Shown here piece by piece: positions 25,468-36,587 of a stretch of DNA of 64,000 bases. The stretch is from the NCBI RefSeq assembly GCF_036416795.1, contig NZ_CP143867.1, positions 3,340,001-3,404,000 on the forward strand. The letters run 5' to 3'. The position numbers and the translations under genes are program-made. The DNA is from Bacteroides sp. MSB163 (GTDB lineage: Bacteria; Bacteroidota; Bacteroidia; Bacteroidales; Bacteroidaceae). Within the stretch, counting starts at the first letter, position 1; each line of letters starts with the position of its first letter. The notes under the pieces were generated by a model. The model saw nothing but the letters and a program-made list of their open reading frames with translations, was not told the DNA's origin and searched no databases.

Positions 25468-26589
25468 ATGAAATGTATGAATTTATACTCTTTATTATTA
25501 GTGTTGTTAATTTTTGTGAGTTGTGGAAGTAGCAATGATGCCTCTGGAATAATTGCTCCTACTGTCAATGTATTACCTACTCAGGTATCAGCTACTTATG
25601 AAGGAGTTGTTACAAAGTTATCGATTACTTCCGATCAGGAATGGACAGCTTTTAGTGGAGATGCTTGTAAAGAATGGGTTAGCTGTAAAACATCTGGTAG
25701 TATTGGTACACAAGGTACTGTGGAAGTGACAGTTAAAGCTAATACAGACAATCAGTCTCGTGAAGGAGAAATTATAGTGAAGTCTGGAATAACTCGTATT
25801 TCGATTCCTGTATCTCAGGAGGCAAAACCAGAAGCACCTGTGGATCCAGATATACAGATTCCTGAAGGATACAAATTAGTTTGGCAAGATGAATTTAATA
25901 ATACTTCTCTGAGTACTCCAGATGAAAGTCTATGGAAATATGAAACAGGTCATGGTACCAATGGTTGGGGTAATAATGAAATTCAGAACTATATTGCTGG
26001 TTCTAAGGATGGAGTTGTATGTGCAGATGTAAGTAATGGTACTTTAAAAATCATAGCGCAGAAGGTGGGTGATGAAGTCTATTCCATTCGCATGAATACC
26101 CGGACAAATTGGAAATATGGTTACTTTGAAGCTCGTTTGAAACTGCCGAAAGGAAAAGGTACTTGGCCTGCTTTCTGGATGTTACCTGATCCATTCACCA
26201 GCTGGCCTGATGGTGGAGAGATTGATATAATGGAAGAAGTGGGATATGATCCTAATAATGTACTTTCTACTATTCATTGTGGTGCTTATAATGGCAGTAA
26301 CGGAAAGCAAAAAGGAGATGGCTCTTATATAGCTACAGCTCAAACTGATTTTCATATATATGCAGCAGAATGGACTGAGGATTATATAAGTTTTCTTGTA
26401 GATGGAAAAGAGCATTTTCGTTATACTAATGATAAAACAGGTACTGCTACCTGGCCTTTCTTTACTAACTTTAATTTGAAGTTAAATCTTGCGTGGGGAG
26501 GTAATTGGGGAGGTGCTCAAGGCATAGATGAATCGGCCTTACCTGCAACTTATGAGATTGACTATGTACGTGTGTTTCAGAAAAAATAA
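25468..26589 (+). CDS. GH16 endo-beta-1,3-glucanase-like lipoprotein with BACON domain
   Basis: A 373-residue surface or periplasmic lipoprotein (lipobox FVSCGSSN). A BACON domain at about 35-120 (LSITSDQEWTAFSG) is followed by a GH16 catalytic domain. The active site GEIDIMEEVG gives nucleophile Glu251, Asp253 and acid/base Glu256. The inserted M between I and E is the form found in laminarinases and lichenases of family 16. DEFNNTSL and WPAFWMLPD are also typical. It would cut the beta-1,3-glucan chain for uptake by SusC/D. The position between the binding lipoprotein and GH3 supports this. Confidence 0.92.
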   Translation: MKCMNLYSLLLVLLIFVSCGSSNDASGIIAPTVNVLPTQVSATYEGVVTKLSITSDQEWTAFSGDACKEWVSCKTSGSIGTQGTVEVTVKANTDNQSREGEIIVKSGITRISIPVSQEAKPEAPVDPDIQIPEGYKLVWQDEFNNTSLSTPDESLWKYETGHGTNGWGNNEIQNYIAGSKDGVVCADVSNGTLKIIAQKVGDEVYSIRMNTRTNWKYGYFEARLKLPKGKGTWPAFWMLPDPFTSWPDGGEIDIMEEVGYDPNNVLSTIHCGAYNGSNGKQKGDGSYIATAQTDFHIYAAEWTEDYISFLVDGKEHFRYTNDKTGTATWPFFTNFNLKLNLAWGGNWGGAQGIDESALPATYEIDYVRVFQKK

Positions 26590-26602
26590 TTGAATAGAAG
26601 AT

Positions 26603-28855
26603 ATGAAAACTATTAAGATATTCTTTGCCTGCCTGCTTTTACTTCCTTTTGTCTCTTGTACGCAAGTGGCAAATAAAGGCAGTGATGCGGCAATCGAGAA
26701 AAAAGTAGAATCTCTCTTGTCCAAGATGACCCTTGAAGAGAAAATCGGTCAGATGAACCAGATTTCCTCTTATGGTAATATCGAGGATATGAGTGCTTTG
26801 ATTAAGAAAGGTGAAATCGGTTCCATCTTGAATGAGGTGGATCCGGTGCGTATTAATGCGCTACAGCGCGTGGCAATGGAAGAATCCCGGTTGGGTATTC
26901 CTTTGCTGATAGCACGTGATGTCATTCACGGGTTTAAAACAATTTTCCCTATTCCCTTGGGACAAGCGGCTTCGTTCAATCCGCAGGTAGCAAAAGACGG
27001 GGCACGGGTAGCAGCTATTGAAGCTTCGTCTGTAGGTATCCGGTGGACTTTTGCGCCAATGATTGATATTGCTCGCGATCCTCGCTGGGGACGTATTGCC
27101 GAAGGGTGTGGTGAAGATACGTACCTTACTTCCGTAATGGGAGCTGCTATGGTAGAAGGTTTTCAGGGAGATTCGCTGAATAGCCCTACTTCAATTGCGG
27201 CTTGCCCTAAACATTTTGTAGGTTACGGTGCAGCCGAAGGAGGACGTGATTATAATTCCACTTTCATTCCCGAACGTCGTCTACGCAATGTTTATTTGCC
27301 GCCTTTTGAAGCTGCCACCAAAGCGGGTGCAGCCACGTTTATGACTTCATTCAATGATAATGATGGGGTTCCATCTACCGGGAATGCTTTCATTTTGAAA
27401 AACGTACTCCGTGATGAGTGGGGATTCGATGGCTTTGTTGTGACGGACTGGGCTTCTGCCAGCGAAATGATAAGCCATGGTTTTGCAGCCGGTTCAAAAG
27501 AAGCGGCAATGAAATCTGTGAATGCAGGAGTAGATATGGAAATGGTGAGTTACACTTTTGTGAAGGAATTGCCGGAATTGGTGAAAGAAGGAAAGGTGAA
27601 AGAAAGCACTATTGATGAGGCCGTTCGCAATATTTTACGTATCAAGTATCGTTTGGGACTGTTTGATGCTCCTTATGTAGACGAAAAACAACCATCTGTC
27701 ATGTATGCTCCTTCTCATTTGGAAGCAGCTAAGCAAGCGGCTGTCGAATCGGTTATTCTGCTGAAGAATGATAGGGAAGTGTTGCCGTTACAGCCATCCG
27801 TGAAAACTGTTGCAGTGGTAGGACCTATGGCTAATGCACCTTATGAACAGTTGGGTACTTGGATATTTGATGGTGAGAAAGCTCGTACTCTGACTCCGTT
27901 GAACGCTATTAAGGAAATGGTTGGCGATAAAGTACAGGTGATTTATGAACCGGGACTGGCATATAGTCGTGAGAAAAATCCGGTAAGTGTGGCTAAAGCG
28001 GCTGCCGCCGCTGCGCGTGCAGATGTCATTCTTGCTTTTGTGGGTGAAGAATCTATTCTTTCGGGTGAAGCTCACTGCTTGGCTGATCTGGACCTGCAAG
28101 GCGATCAGGAAGCTTTGATTACAGCTTTGGCTAAGACGGGTAAACCTGTAGTGACTATTGTGATGGCGGGTCGTCCGTTGACTATAGGTAAGGAAGTCGA
28201 AGAATCGACTGCTGTTCTCTATTCATTCCATCCGGGCACGATGGGCGGTCCTGCATTGGCTGATCTGCTTTGGGGGAAGGCTGTGCCGAGCGGAAAGACA
28301 CCGGTTACTTTCCCGAAGATGGTGGGACAAATTCCTGTGTACTACGCTCATAACAATACCGGACGTCCGGCTACACGGAATGAAGTGTTGCTGAATGATA
28401 TTGCTGTTGAGGCCGGACAGACTTCACTGGGATGTACTTCATTCTATATGGATGCAGGTTTTGATCCCTTGTTCCCGTTTGGCTATGGTCTGTCGTACAC
28501 CACATTTAAGTATAGCAACATCAAACTGGCATCTGATGTACTGAAAAAAGATGATGTGCTGACAGTGACATTCGATCTGGAAAATACCGGGAAATATGAA
28601 GGAACGGAAGTAGCTCAGCTGTATATACAGGATAAGATTGGTTCCGTGACCCGCCCGGTGAAAGAACTGAAACGTTTCACTCGTGTGACATTGAAGCCGG
28701 GTGAGAAGAAAAGCGTTTCGTTTGAACTCCCTATTAGTGAACTTGCATTTTGGAACATAGATATGGCTAAAGTTGTGGAGCCCGGAGACTTTGGGCTCTG
28801 GGTAGCAACGGATAGTCAGTCCGGAGAAGAAGTTTTCTTCAAGGTAGTAGACTGA
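26603..28855 (+). CDS. GH3 beta-glucosidase (BglX-like)
   Basis: A 750-residue exo-acting glycosidase, exported by a signal peptide with a likely lipobox (LPFVSCTQ). The GH3 N-terminal barrel contains LLIARDVIHGFKTIFPIPL and the nucleophile motif VVTDWAS with Asp282. The GH3 C-terminal domain and a fibronectin-III-like domain (GTEVAQLYIQDKIGSVTRPV) follow. It would trim short beta-glucan oligosaccharides to glucose in the periplasm. It begins 14 bp after the GH16 stop and closes the operon. Confidence 0.95.
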   Translation: MKTIKIFFACLLLLPFVSCTQVANKGSDAAIEKKVESLLSKMTLEEKIGQMNQISSYGNIEDMSALIKKGEIGSILNEVDPVRINALQRVAMEESRLGIPLLIARDVIHGFKTIFPIPLGQAASFNPQVAKDGARVAAIEASSVGIRWTFAPMIDIARDPRWGRIAEGCGEDTYLTSVMGAAMVEGFQGDSLNSPTSIAACPKHFVGYGAAEGGRDYNSTFIPERRLRNVYLPPFEAATKAGAATFMTSFNDNDGVPSTGNAFILKNVLRDEWGFDGFVVTDWASASEMISHGFAAGSKEAAMKSVNAGVDMEMVSYTFVKELPELVKEGKVKESTIDEAVRNILRIKYRLGLFDAPYVDEKQPSVMYAPSHLEAAKQAAVESVILLKNDREVLPLQPSVKTVAVVGPMANAPYEQLGTWIFDGEKARTLTPLNAIKEMVGDKVQVIYEPGLAYSREKNPVSVAKAAAAAARADVILAFVGEESILSGEAHCLADLDLQGDQEALITALAKTGKPVVTIVMAGRPLTIGKEVEESTAVLYSFHPGTMGGPALADLLWGKAVPSGKTPVTFPKMVGQIPVYYAHNNTGRPATRNEVLLNDIAVEAGQTSLGCTSFYMDAGFDPLFPFGYGLSYTTFKYSNIKLASDVLKKDDVLTVTFDLENTGKYEGTEVAQLYIQDKIGSVTRPVKELKRFTRVTLKPGEKKSVSFELPISELAFWNIDMAKVVEPGDFGLWVATDSQSGEEVFFKVVD

Positions 28856-28880
28856 TTGGTGATTTTAAGGTTAAAGTAGG

Positions 28881-28920
28881 AGAGGGGCGGTCCGTGATGG
28901 TTCGCCCCTCTTGATTATTT
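28881..28920 (+). terminator. Terminator between GH3 and eno
   Basis: AGAGGGGCG (28881-28889) pairs with CGCCCCTCT (28903-28911), followed by TGATTATTTT. It sits between two converging genes; the T-run on the plus strand is moderate. Confidence 0.75.
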
Positions 28921-28945
28921 TATGACACTTAAATAGAATTCATGA

Positions 28946-30310
<1,365 letters not shown>

Positions 30311-30318
30311 TTAGATTA

Positions 30319-30690
30319 TCATTTTCCGCCAACTGCTCCCCCCGCCAATGCAGCCAATATTCCCAGCGTGATGCTGATTAAGGTATATGCTATAAACGTT
30401 CCATAGAAACCACCTTTCAGCAAGGTCAGACCATCATTGGAAAAAGTAGAGAAAGTGGTGAATCCACCGCAGAAACCGGCAGTCAATAACAGACGCATTT
30501 CGGGCGAGAGATTAAAACGGGCGGAAAGGGTATAAAACAATCCGATGAGAAAACTGCCGAAGATATTGACTGTAAATGTTGCCCAAGGAAAGGAATAGGG
30601 GATGATCCGTTCGTGCAGTAGTTCCTGTACGTAGTAACGGAGTACACTGCCTGTTCCGCCACCAAGGAAAATGCATATCAATTCTTTCAT
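30319..30690 (-). CDS. crcB: CrcB/Fluc fluoride ion exporter
   Basis: A 123-residue membrane protein with four hydrophobic helices that forms fluoride channels as antiparallel dimers. Conserved elements are GGGTGSVLRYYV, PWATFTVNIFGSFLIG and the helix-break GFCGGFTTFSTFS. The nearest -7 box (30721-30728) leaves a leader of only about 25 nt, too short for a fluoride riboswitch. Confidence 0.95.
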   Translation of the reverse strand: MKELICIFLGGGTGSVLRYYVQELLHERIIPYSFPWATFTVNIFGSFLIGLFYTLSARFNLSPEMRLLLTAGFCGGFTTFSTFSNDGLTLLKGGFYGTFIAYTLISITLGILAALAGGAVGGK

Positions 30691-30720
30691 TTTATTCTGT
30701 TATTATTCCGATAATGTTTG

Positions 30721-30728
30721 CAAAGGTA
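30721..30728 (-). promoter_or_regulatory. -7 box upstream of crcB-eno
   Basis: The minus strand reads TACCTTTG. A start near 30715 and the ATG at 30690 give a short leader. No TTTG is in place at -33. Confidence 0.6.
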
Positions 30729-30804
30729 CAATTTTTCATTTATATCGGGTTTATATTCCGGCTTTTTCCCTTAATGCTTAAAAATCAGAAACTAAACCAG
30801 TTAT

Positions 30805-30816
30805 GCAAACGTTTGC
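30805..30816. promoter_or_regulatory. LacI-family-type operator palindrome
   Basis: GCAAACGTTTGC is a perfect 12-bp palindrome with the central CG typical of LacI/PurR-family operators. It lies 56 bp upstream of the -7 box of the GH97 gene and 77 bp upstream of the crcB -7 box, so it could serve either gene. No LacI-family gene is in the window. Confidence 0.5.
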
Positions 30817-30871
30817 CGGTAAATCATCTATATTTTCATTTTATTCCTTCGTTCACATGTCATTTCATCCT

Positions 30872-30879
30872 TATATTTG
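30872..30879 (+). promoter_or_regulatory. -7 box of the GH97 gene
   Basis: TATATTTG lies 36 bp upstream of the ATG. At the -33 position only TCGT is present. Confidence 0.6.
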
Positions 30880-30893
30880 CATCACGATTATAA

Positions 30894-33071
<2,178 letters not shown>

Positions 33072-33155
33072 ACTAAGATTCCGGATAACTCTCAGATTGA
33101 GAGGTACTCTAAAATTAGGGTAAAAAGAGGTTTTTATTAGGCATTAGGTAAATAA

Positions 33156-33202
33156 GGGGTGTGTCAGGCTATAAATTAGACACACTCCTTTCTTTTTTCT
33201 TT
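33156..33202 (+). terminator. Terminator after the GH97 gene
   Basis: GGGGTGTGTC (33156-33165) and GACACACTCC (33179-33188) form a 10-bp stem with one wobble pair, followed by TTTCTTTTTTCTTT. Confidence 0.85.
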
Positions 33203-33560
33203 GTATGACTTCGTAAGTATGTAAACTACAGTTGTGGCCACTAGAAAAGTAAGTATCCTAATCTAAAGAAGTAAGCTATGTGAGAGCAAGTAGAAGGTAT
33301 GTTATCGTTTTATCTACCACCTTTCAGGAGTAGGAAGTAAGGATATTGCAAAATAGAATCGATGCTTCCACAACTTAATAAGATGATTGAGCAAGAACTT
33401 GATGGTATGGCTTGATTACCTCTGAAATGGGAGGCTTTGCATTGACTCGATGGTTGCAGATAATGCACTGAATTATATCATTTGTCACTAAATTTGAATA
33501 AGCTTTAGAAGTCTTGTGATGTAACAAAGTTTGTCCTGTTTGCAAGGCATTAAGAGCCTG
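33203..33560. other. Intergenic stretch without a supported gene
   Basis: No open frame with recognisable similarity is seen. A short plus-strand stretch (MLPQLNKMIEQELDGMA and stops) looks like noise or old decay. No tRNA shape was found by eye. Confidence 0.4.
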
Positions 33561-33608
33561 CTTACAAGAAGTTAAGAGTTTGTCGACAAACTCTTAACTT
33601 CTTGTAAG
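33561..33608. repeat. 48-bp perfect palindrome with no loop
   Basis: The left half (33561-33584) is exactly complementary to the right half (33585-33608), centred on GTCGAC. The core is TTTGTCGACAAA, flanked by AAGTTAAGAG and its complement. Perfect palindromes this long are unusual and usually unstable in cells. It lies upstream of the capsule promoter. Confidence 0.95.
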
Positions 33609-33717
33609 TGACTAATTCTCAGAGTAGTTTTAAAGTGCCTTTGTAGTTGAGGTAATGAACGAATAGTGTTAAATAAAATTCTTTATTGTTTGGTGTGTTA
33701 AGCATAGCTTGTATAGG

Positions 33718-33791
33718 GCTACACCTTTTGCCGCAAAGGGTGTAGCCTTACATACAAAAGGGTGTAGCCATCCGGGGTAAATGGTGTAGCC
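33718..33791. repeat. GGTGTAGCC repeats upstream of the capsule promoter
   Basis: GGCTACACC (33718) is followed by three direct GGTGTAGCC copies (33739, 33761, 33783), each about 22 bp apart. The first and second can pair as a hairpin through AAAGGGTGTAGCC. It could be a regulator-binding array or a hairpin array. Confidence 0.75.
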
Positions 33792-33864
33792 CTTTTGGTA
33801 GTGCCCTTACAGGTACTTGTGGATGGGATTAAATGATATGATTAGAATTATTTTTATTAAATAC

Positions 33865-33895
33865 TTTGTTCTTTCGAAAATCCCCCTTATCTTTG
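33865..33895 (+). promoter_or_regulatory. Consensus promoter of the capsule locus
   Basis: TTTG (33865-33868), 19 bp, then TATCTTTG (33888-33895): an exact match to the Bacteroides -33/-7 consensus. Transcription would begin near 33902, giving a ~260-nt leader before upxY. No inverted repeat pair flanks it, so there is no sign of phase inversion as at B. fragilis capsule promoters. Confidence 0.8.
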
Positions 33896-33901
33896 TGCCC
33901 A

Positions 33902-34161
33902 TTAAACGAACGATTAATAGTATATTTTGTTCTATTAAGTCTTTTGTTTACAGTATATTAGAAGTCGAGAACTGTGCTTTTTCAGCAAAATCAGCTTTTC
34001 CAGTCTTCAAAAGTGCCTGTTTGCACTTCCTGCGATAGGGAGTCTGAATTTAGGCCGTTGAACGTAGCAAATTCACCATCACGGATTTACGTTTTAACCG
34101 GAAGGAATTTTCATTCCCCGGTGTCCCCAAGAAATATCCAGACGAGAACAGTTAATCATTC
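33902..34161 (+). promoter_or_regulatory. Capsule operon leader with hairpins
   Basis: The predicted untranslated leader contains AAGTGC-CTGTTT-GCACTT (34011-34028) and an outer CCGG pair enclosing GGAAT-TTTC-ATTCC (34098-34121). UpxY-type proteins prevent early termination in such leaders, acting on their own locus, so these elements are candidates for the recognition site. No JUMPstart/ops sequence is seen. Confidence 0.55.
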
Positions 34162-34719
34162 ATGAGCTCTCAATCTTCCATTCTGAATTCTGAATATCAT
34201 TGGTATGCTTTGCGTATCACCTATAGCCGGGAACTCGTTCTGAAAGAGTTTTTGGATAAGAATAATATCGAAAACTTCATTCCTATGCGTTATGAATATG
34301 TAACGCGGAAGGAGCAACGTATTCGTAAACTCGTTCCTGCCATACATAACCTGGTTTTCATTTATTCCACTCGTAAGAAGATTGACGAAATTAAGGAGGA
34401 AAATGCTGTTCTACTACCTCTTCGTTATATAATGGATCGTGAGACGAAGCAGCCGATTATCGTTCCTGAAATCCAAATGCGCCACTTTATAGCCATCGCC
34501 GGCTCTTACGACCAACAAGTAATTTACTTGCCACCTACGGAATATTCCATGCAGAAAGGAGATCGTGTCCGCATCACTGGTGGGGTTTTCGAAGGTGTCG
34601 AAGGTATATTTGTTCGTGTAAAAGGTGATCGTCGGGTAGTTGTTTCTATTCAGGGGGTTATGGCAGTAGCTACCACTTTTATTCATCCCTCTCTTATTGT
34701 TCCGGTAACAGAAGAATAA
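34162..34719 (+). CDS. upxY: UpxY-type NusG-like antitermination factor
   Basis: A 185-residue transcription elongation factor of the NusG/RfaH superfamily that stops premature termination in the leader of its own capsule operon. The N-terminal NGN domain shows HWYALRITYSRELVLKEFL and a beta-strand KLVPAIHNLVFIY. The KOW motif is GDRVRITGGVFEGVEGIF at about 133-150. In Bacteroides, each capsule locus starts with upxY and upxZ, as here. It begins about 260 nt after the capsule promoter. Confidence 0.93.
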   Translation: MSSQSSILNSEYHWYALRITYSRELVLKEFLDKNNIENFIPMRYEYVTRKEQRIRKLVPAIHNLVFIYSTRKKIDEIKEENAVLLPLRYIMDRETKQPIIVPEIQMRHFIAIAGSYDQQVIYLPPTEYSMQKGDRVRITGGVFEGVEGIFVRVKGDRRVVVSIQGVMAVATTFIHPSLIVPVTEE

Positions 34720-34751
34720 TTCATAATTTATAATTTTTAATTCATAGTTAT

Positions 34752-35192
34752 ATGAAGTCTCAAATCGATGCTTTGCGTCAACTTACGCATGAGCTTCTTT
34801 ATCTTGGTATGGATGGTGAACCCATTTATGCAGATCGTTTTCGCCAATTGAATTCGGATGTTTATAATCAGGCAGAAACCTTGTATCGGAAGAAAGCCCG
34901 GAATGACGAAGAAGAGGTGATTCTTTGTACTACTCTCTTGAAAGCTTATAGTGCTACAATTTACAATCATGGGGATAAGGAAGATAAAGTTCAGATGCTA
35001 CTTGATCGCAGTTGGAAAATATTGAATAAAATATCTGATTCGCTGTTGAAATGTCGATTATTGGTGGCCTGTTATAGAGAGACGTTAGAGGAAGAATTAG
35101 CAAAAGAAGCACATATAATTATAAATAGTTGGGATGGCTTGTTCACTAGTGAGCAACAAGAGGTCATCAATGAATTAGATAAAATTGAGTAA
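34752..35192 (+). CDS. upxZ: UpxZ-type inhibitor of other capsule loci
   Basis: A 146-residue mostly helical protein directly after upxY (32-bp gap) with DALRQLTHELLYLGMDGEPI and YADRFRQLNSDVYNQAETL, the pattern of UpxZ proteins. In B. fragilis these inhibit UpxY of other loci, so that one capsule is made per cell. Confidence 0.9.
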   Translation: MKSQIDALRQLTHELLYLGMDGEPIYADRFRQLNSDVYNQAETLYRKKARNDEEEVILCTTLLKAYSATIYNHGDKEDKVQMLLDRSWKILNKISDSLLKCRLLVACYRETLEEELAKEAHIIINSWDGLFTSEQQEVINELDKIE

Positions 35193-35302
35193 GTGTCCCA
35201 ATTGGTGTATTGCTTTTGAAATTAAGTCTTCTTACCATATATGTTGCTAAAAGCACTTACATATTTGCTCTATAGTGGTATGGAAGAAATTAAGAATTTA
35301 TA

Positions 35303-36583
35303 ATGAAATTAGTCAAAGGATTTATAAATAGAATTCGTACGTCAGATTATACTAAGTCCTTATTAGTATTAACTGGAGGAACCTTTATAGCACAATTAAT
35401 CCCAATTATATTTTATCCAATAATAGGACGGCTATTTACACCAGATCAAATAGGAACAGCTGCAATTTTTTCTCAAATAGCGGCAATATTAGCTATCTTA
35501 GTTACTGGTGGATATACTTATTCAATTTTTATTTCTAAAAGTAAGGAAGAGGCCTTTAATATTATTGTATTAGTATTGTCATTGTCGATATTTGTGTTAA
35601 GTGTTATATGCTTAACTTTTTATTTCCTAAGGGATGAAATTCATTTATTATTAAATGAACCTCTTTTTGTGAAATTGTTTTTTATCCCAATATTGATAGC
35701 ATTGTTCATTGTTATTTATCAATGTTATAATGAATGGTGTGTTAAAAATAAATATTTCAAACAGTTGTCCGTGAATAAACTAGTAAATAGTTCATCATTA
35801 TCTATTGCAGAAACACTGTTTGGGTGTATGAATTCATTGGTCTTAGGTAACGGGAAGGTCTATGGCGAATTAATAGGCAGAGGTATCTCTGCATTCTCTT
35901 GTTTATTTTCTATGTTTGTGAAAGATAGAAATCTGTATAAAATCGTGTCATTATCTGTTGTTAAGGAATGTTTGACTAAATATATTAGATTTCCAAAATA
36001 TGTAATGACTGGAAAATTGATTAATAGTGTATCGTGCGCTATACCTCTATTTTATTTAGGTGCGGTTTTTACTAAAGAGGAACTTGGTTTTTTTTCAATG
36101 TCGAATACGATAATAGCAGTTCCTATTTCCATTATTACAATAGCTGTTAGTGATGCATATCGGCAGAGGGCGAATGAAGATTATAACAATTATGGTTCAT
36201 GCAGAAATATACTCGTTAAAACAATAGTTCCTATCTCTATCATTTCTTTAGTGGGATTTTCTATTCTTTTCATAATCTCTCCATTTCTTTTTGAAATTAT
36301 TTTAGGTTCACAGTGGATAAATGCTGGCATATATACTAGATATTTAATACCTATGGTTGCCATATCATTTGTTACAGAAGTTATTCGTCCTACTTTAATA
36401 ATTGCAAGTAAACAGTCATATGATTTTATATGGCAACTTTTGTTTTTGTTTTCAATGTTACTTCTTATTGTTATATCTAATTTATATAGAGACATTTATG
36501 TTTTCTTGCTTTTTTTTAGTGGAATAAAGTCATTACTTTTTTTGTTGCAGTTTTATTGGTGCTATAGATATTCGGTAAAATGA
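35303..36583 (+). CDS. wzx: Wzx-type oligosaccharide flippase
   Basis: A 426-residue inner-membrane protein with 12 or so hydrophobic segments. The start KSLLVLTGGTFIAQLIPIIF and GRLFTPDQIGTAAIFSQIA are typical of the MATE/MOP polysaccharide flippases. It moves lipid-linked repeat units to the periplasmic face. It is strikingly AT-rich compared with the chromosomal genes outside the locus, as usual for exchangeable capsule genes. The next gene starts 4 bp after its stop. Confidence 0.9.
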   Translation: MKLVKGFINRIRTSDYTKSLLVLTGGTFIAQLIPIIFYPIIGRLFTPDQIGTAAIFSQIAAILAILVTGGYTYSIFISKSKEEAFNIIVLVLSLSIFVLSVICLTFYFLRDEIHLLLNEPLFVKLFFIPILIALFIVIYQCYNEWCVKNKYFKQLSVNKLVNSSSLSIAETLFGCMNSLVLGNGKVYGELIGRGISAFSCLFSMFVKDRNLYKIVSLSVVKECLTKYIRFPKYVMTGKLINSVSCAIPLFYLGAVFTKEELGFFSMSNTIIAVPISIITIAVSDAYRQRANEDYNNYGSCRNILVKTIVPISIISLVGFSILFIISPFLFEIILGSQWINAGIYTRYLIPMVAISFVTEVIRPTLIIASKQSYDFIWQLLFLFSMLLLIVISNLYRDIYVFLLFFSGIKSLLFLLQFYWCYRYSVK

Positions 36584-36587
36584 CATT

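Noticed and set aside
30691..30780. Fluoride riboswitch upstream of crcB
   Set aside because: The -7 box leaves too short a leader and no conserved riboswitch core was seen.
33203..33560. Decayed gene or IS remnant
   Set aside because: Short frames with many stops and no family motif; nothing to support a specific call.
33800..33930. Invertible capsule promoter
   Set aside because: No inverted repeat pair flanks the promoter; only a weak direct similarity exists, and no recombinase gene lies in the window.
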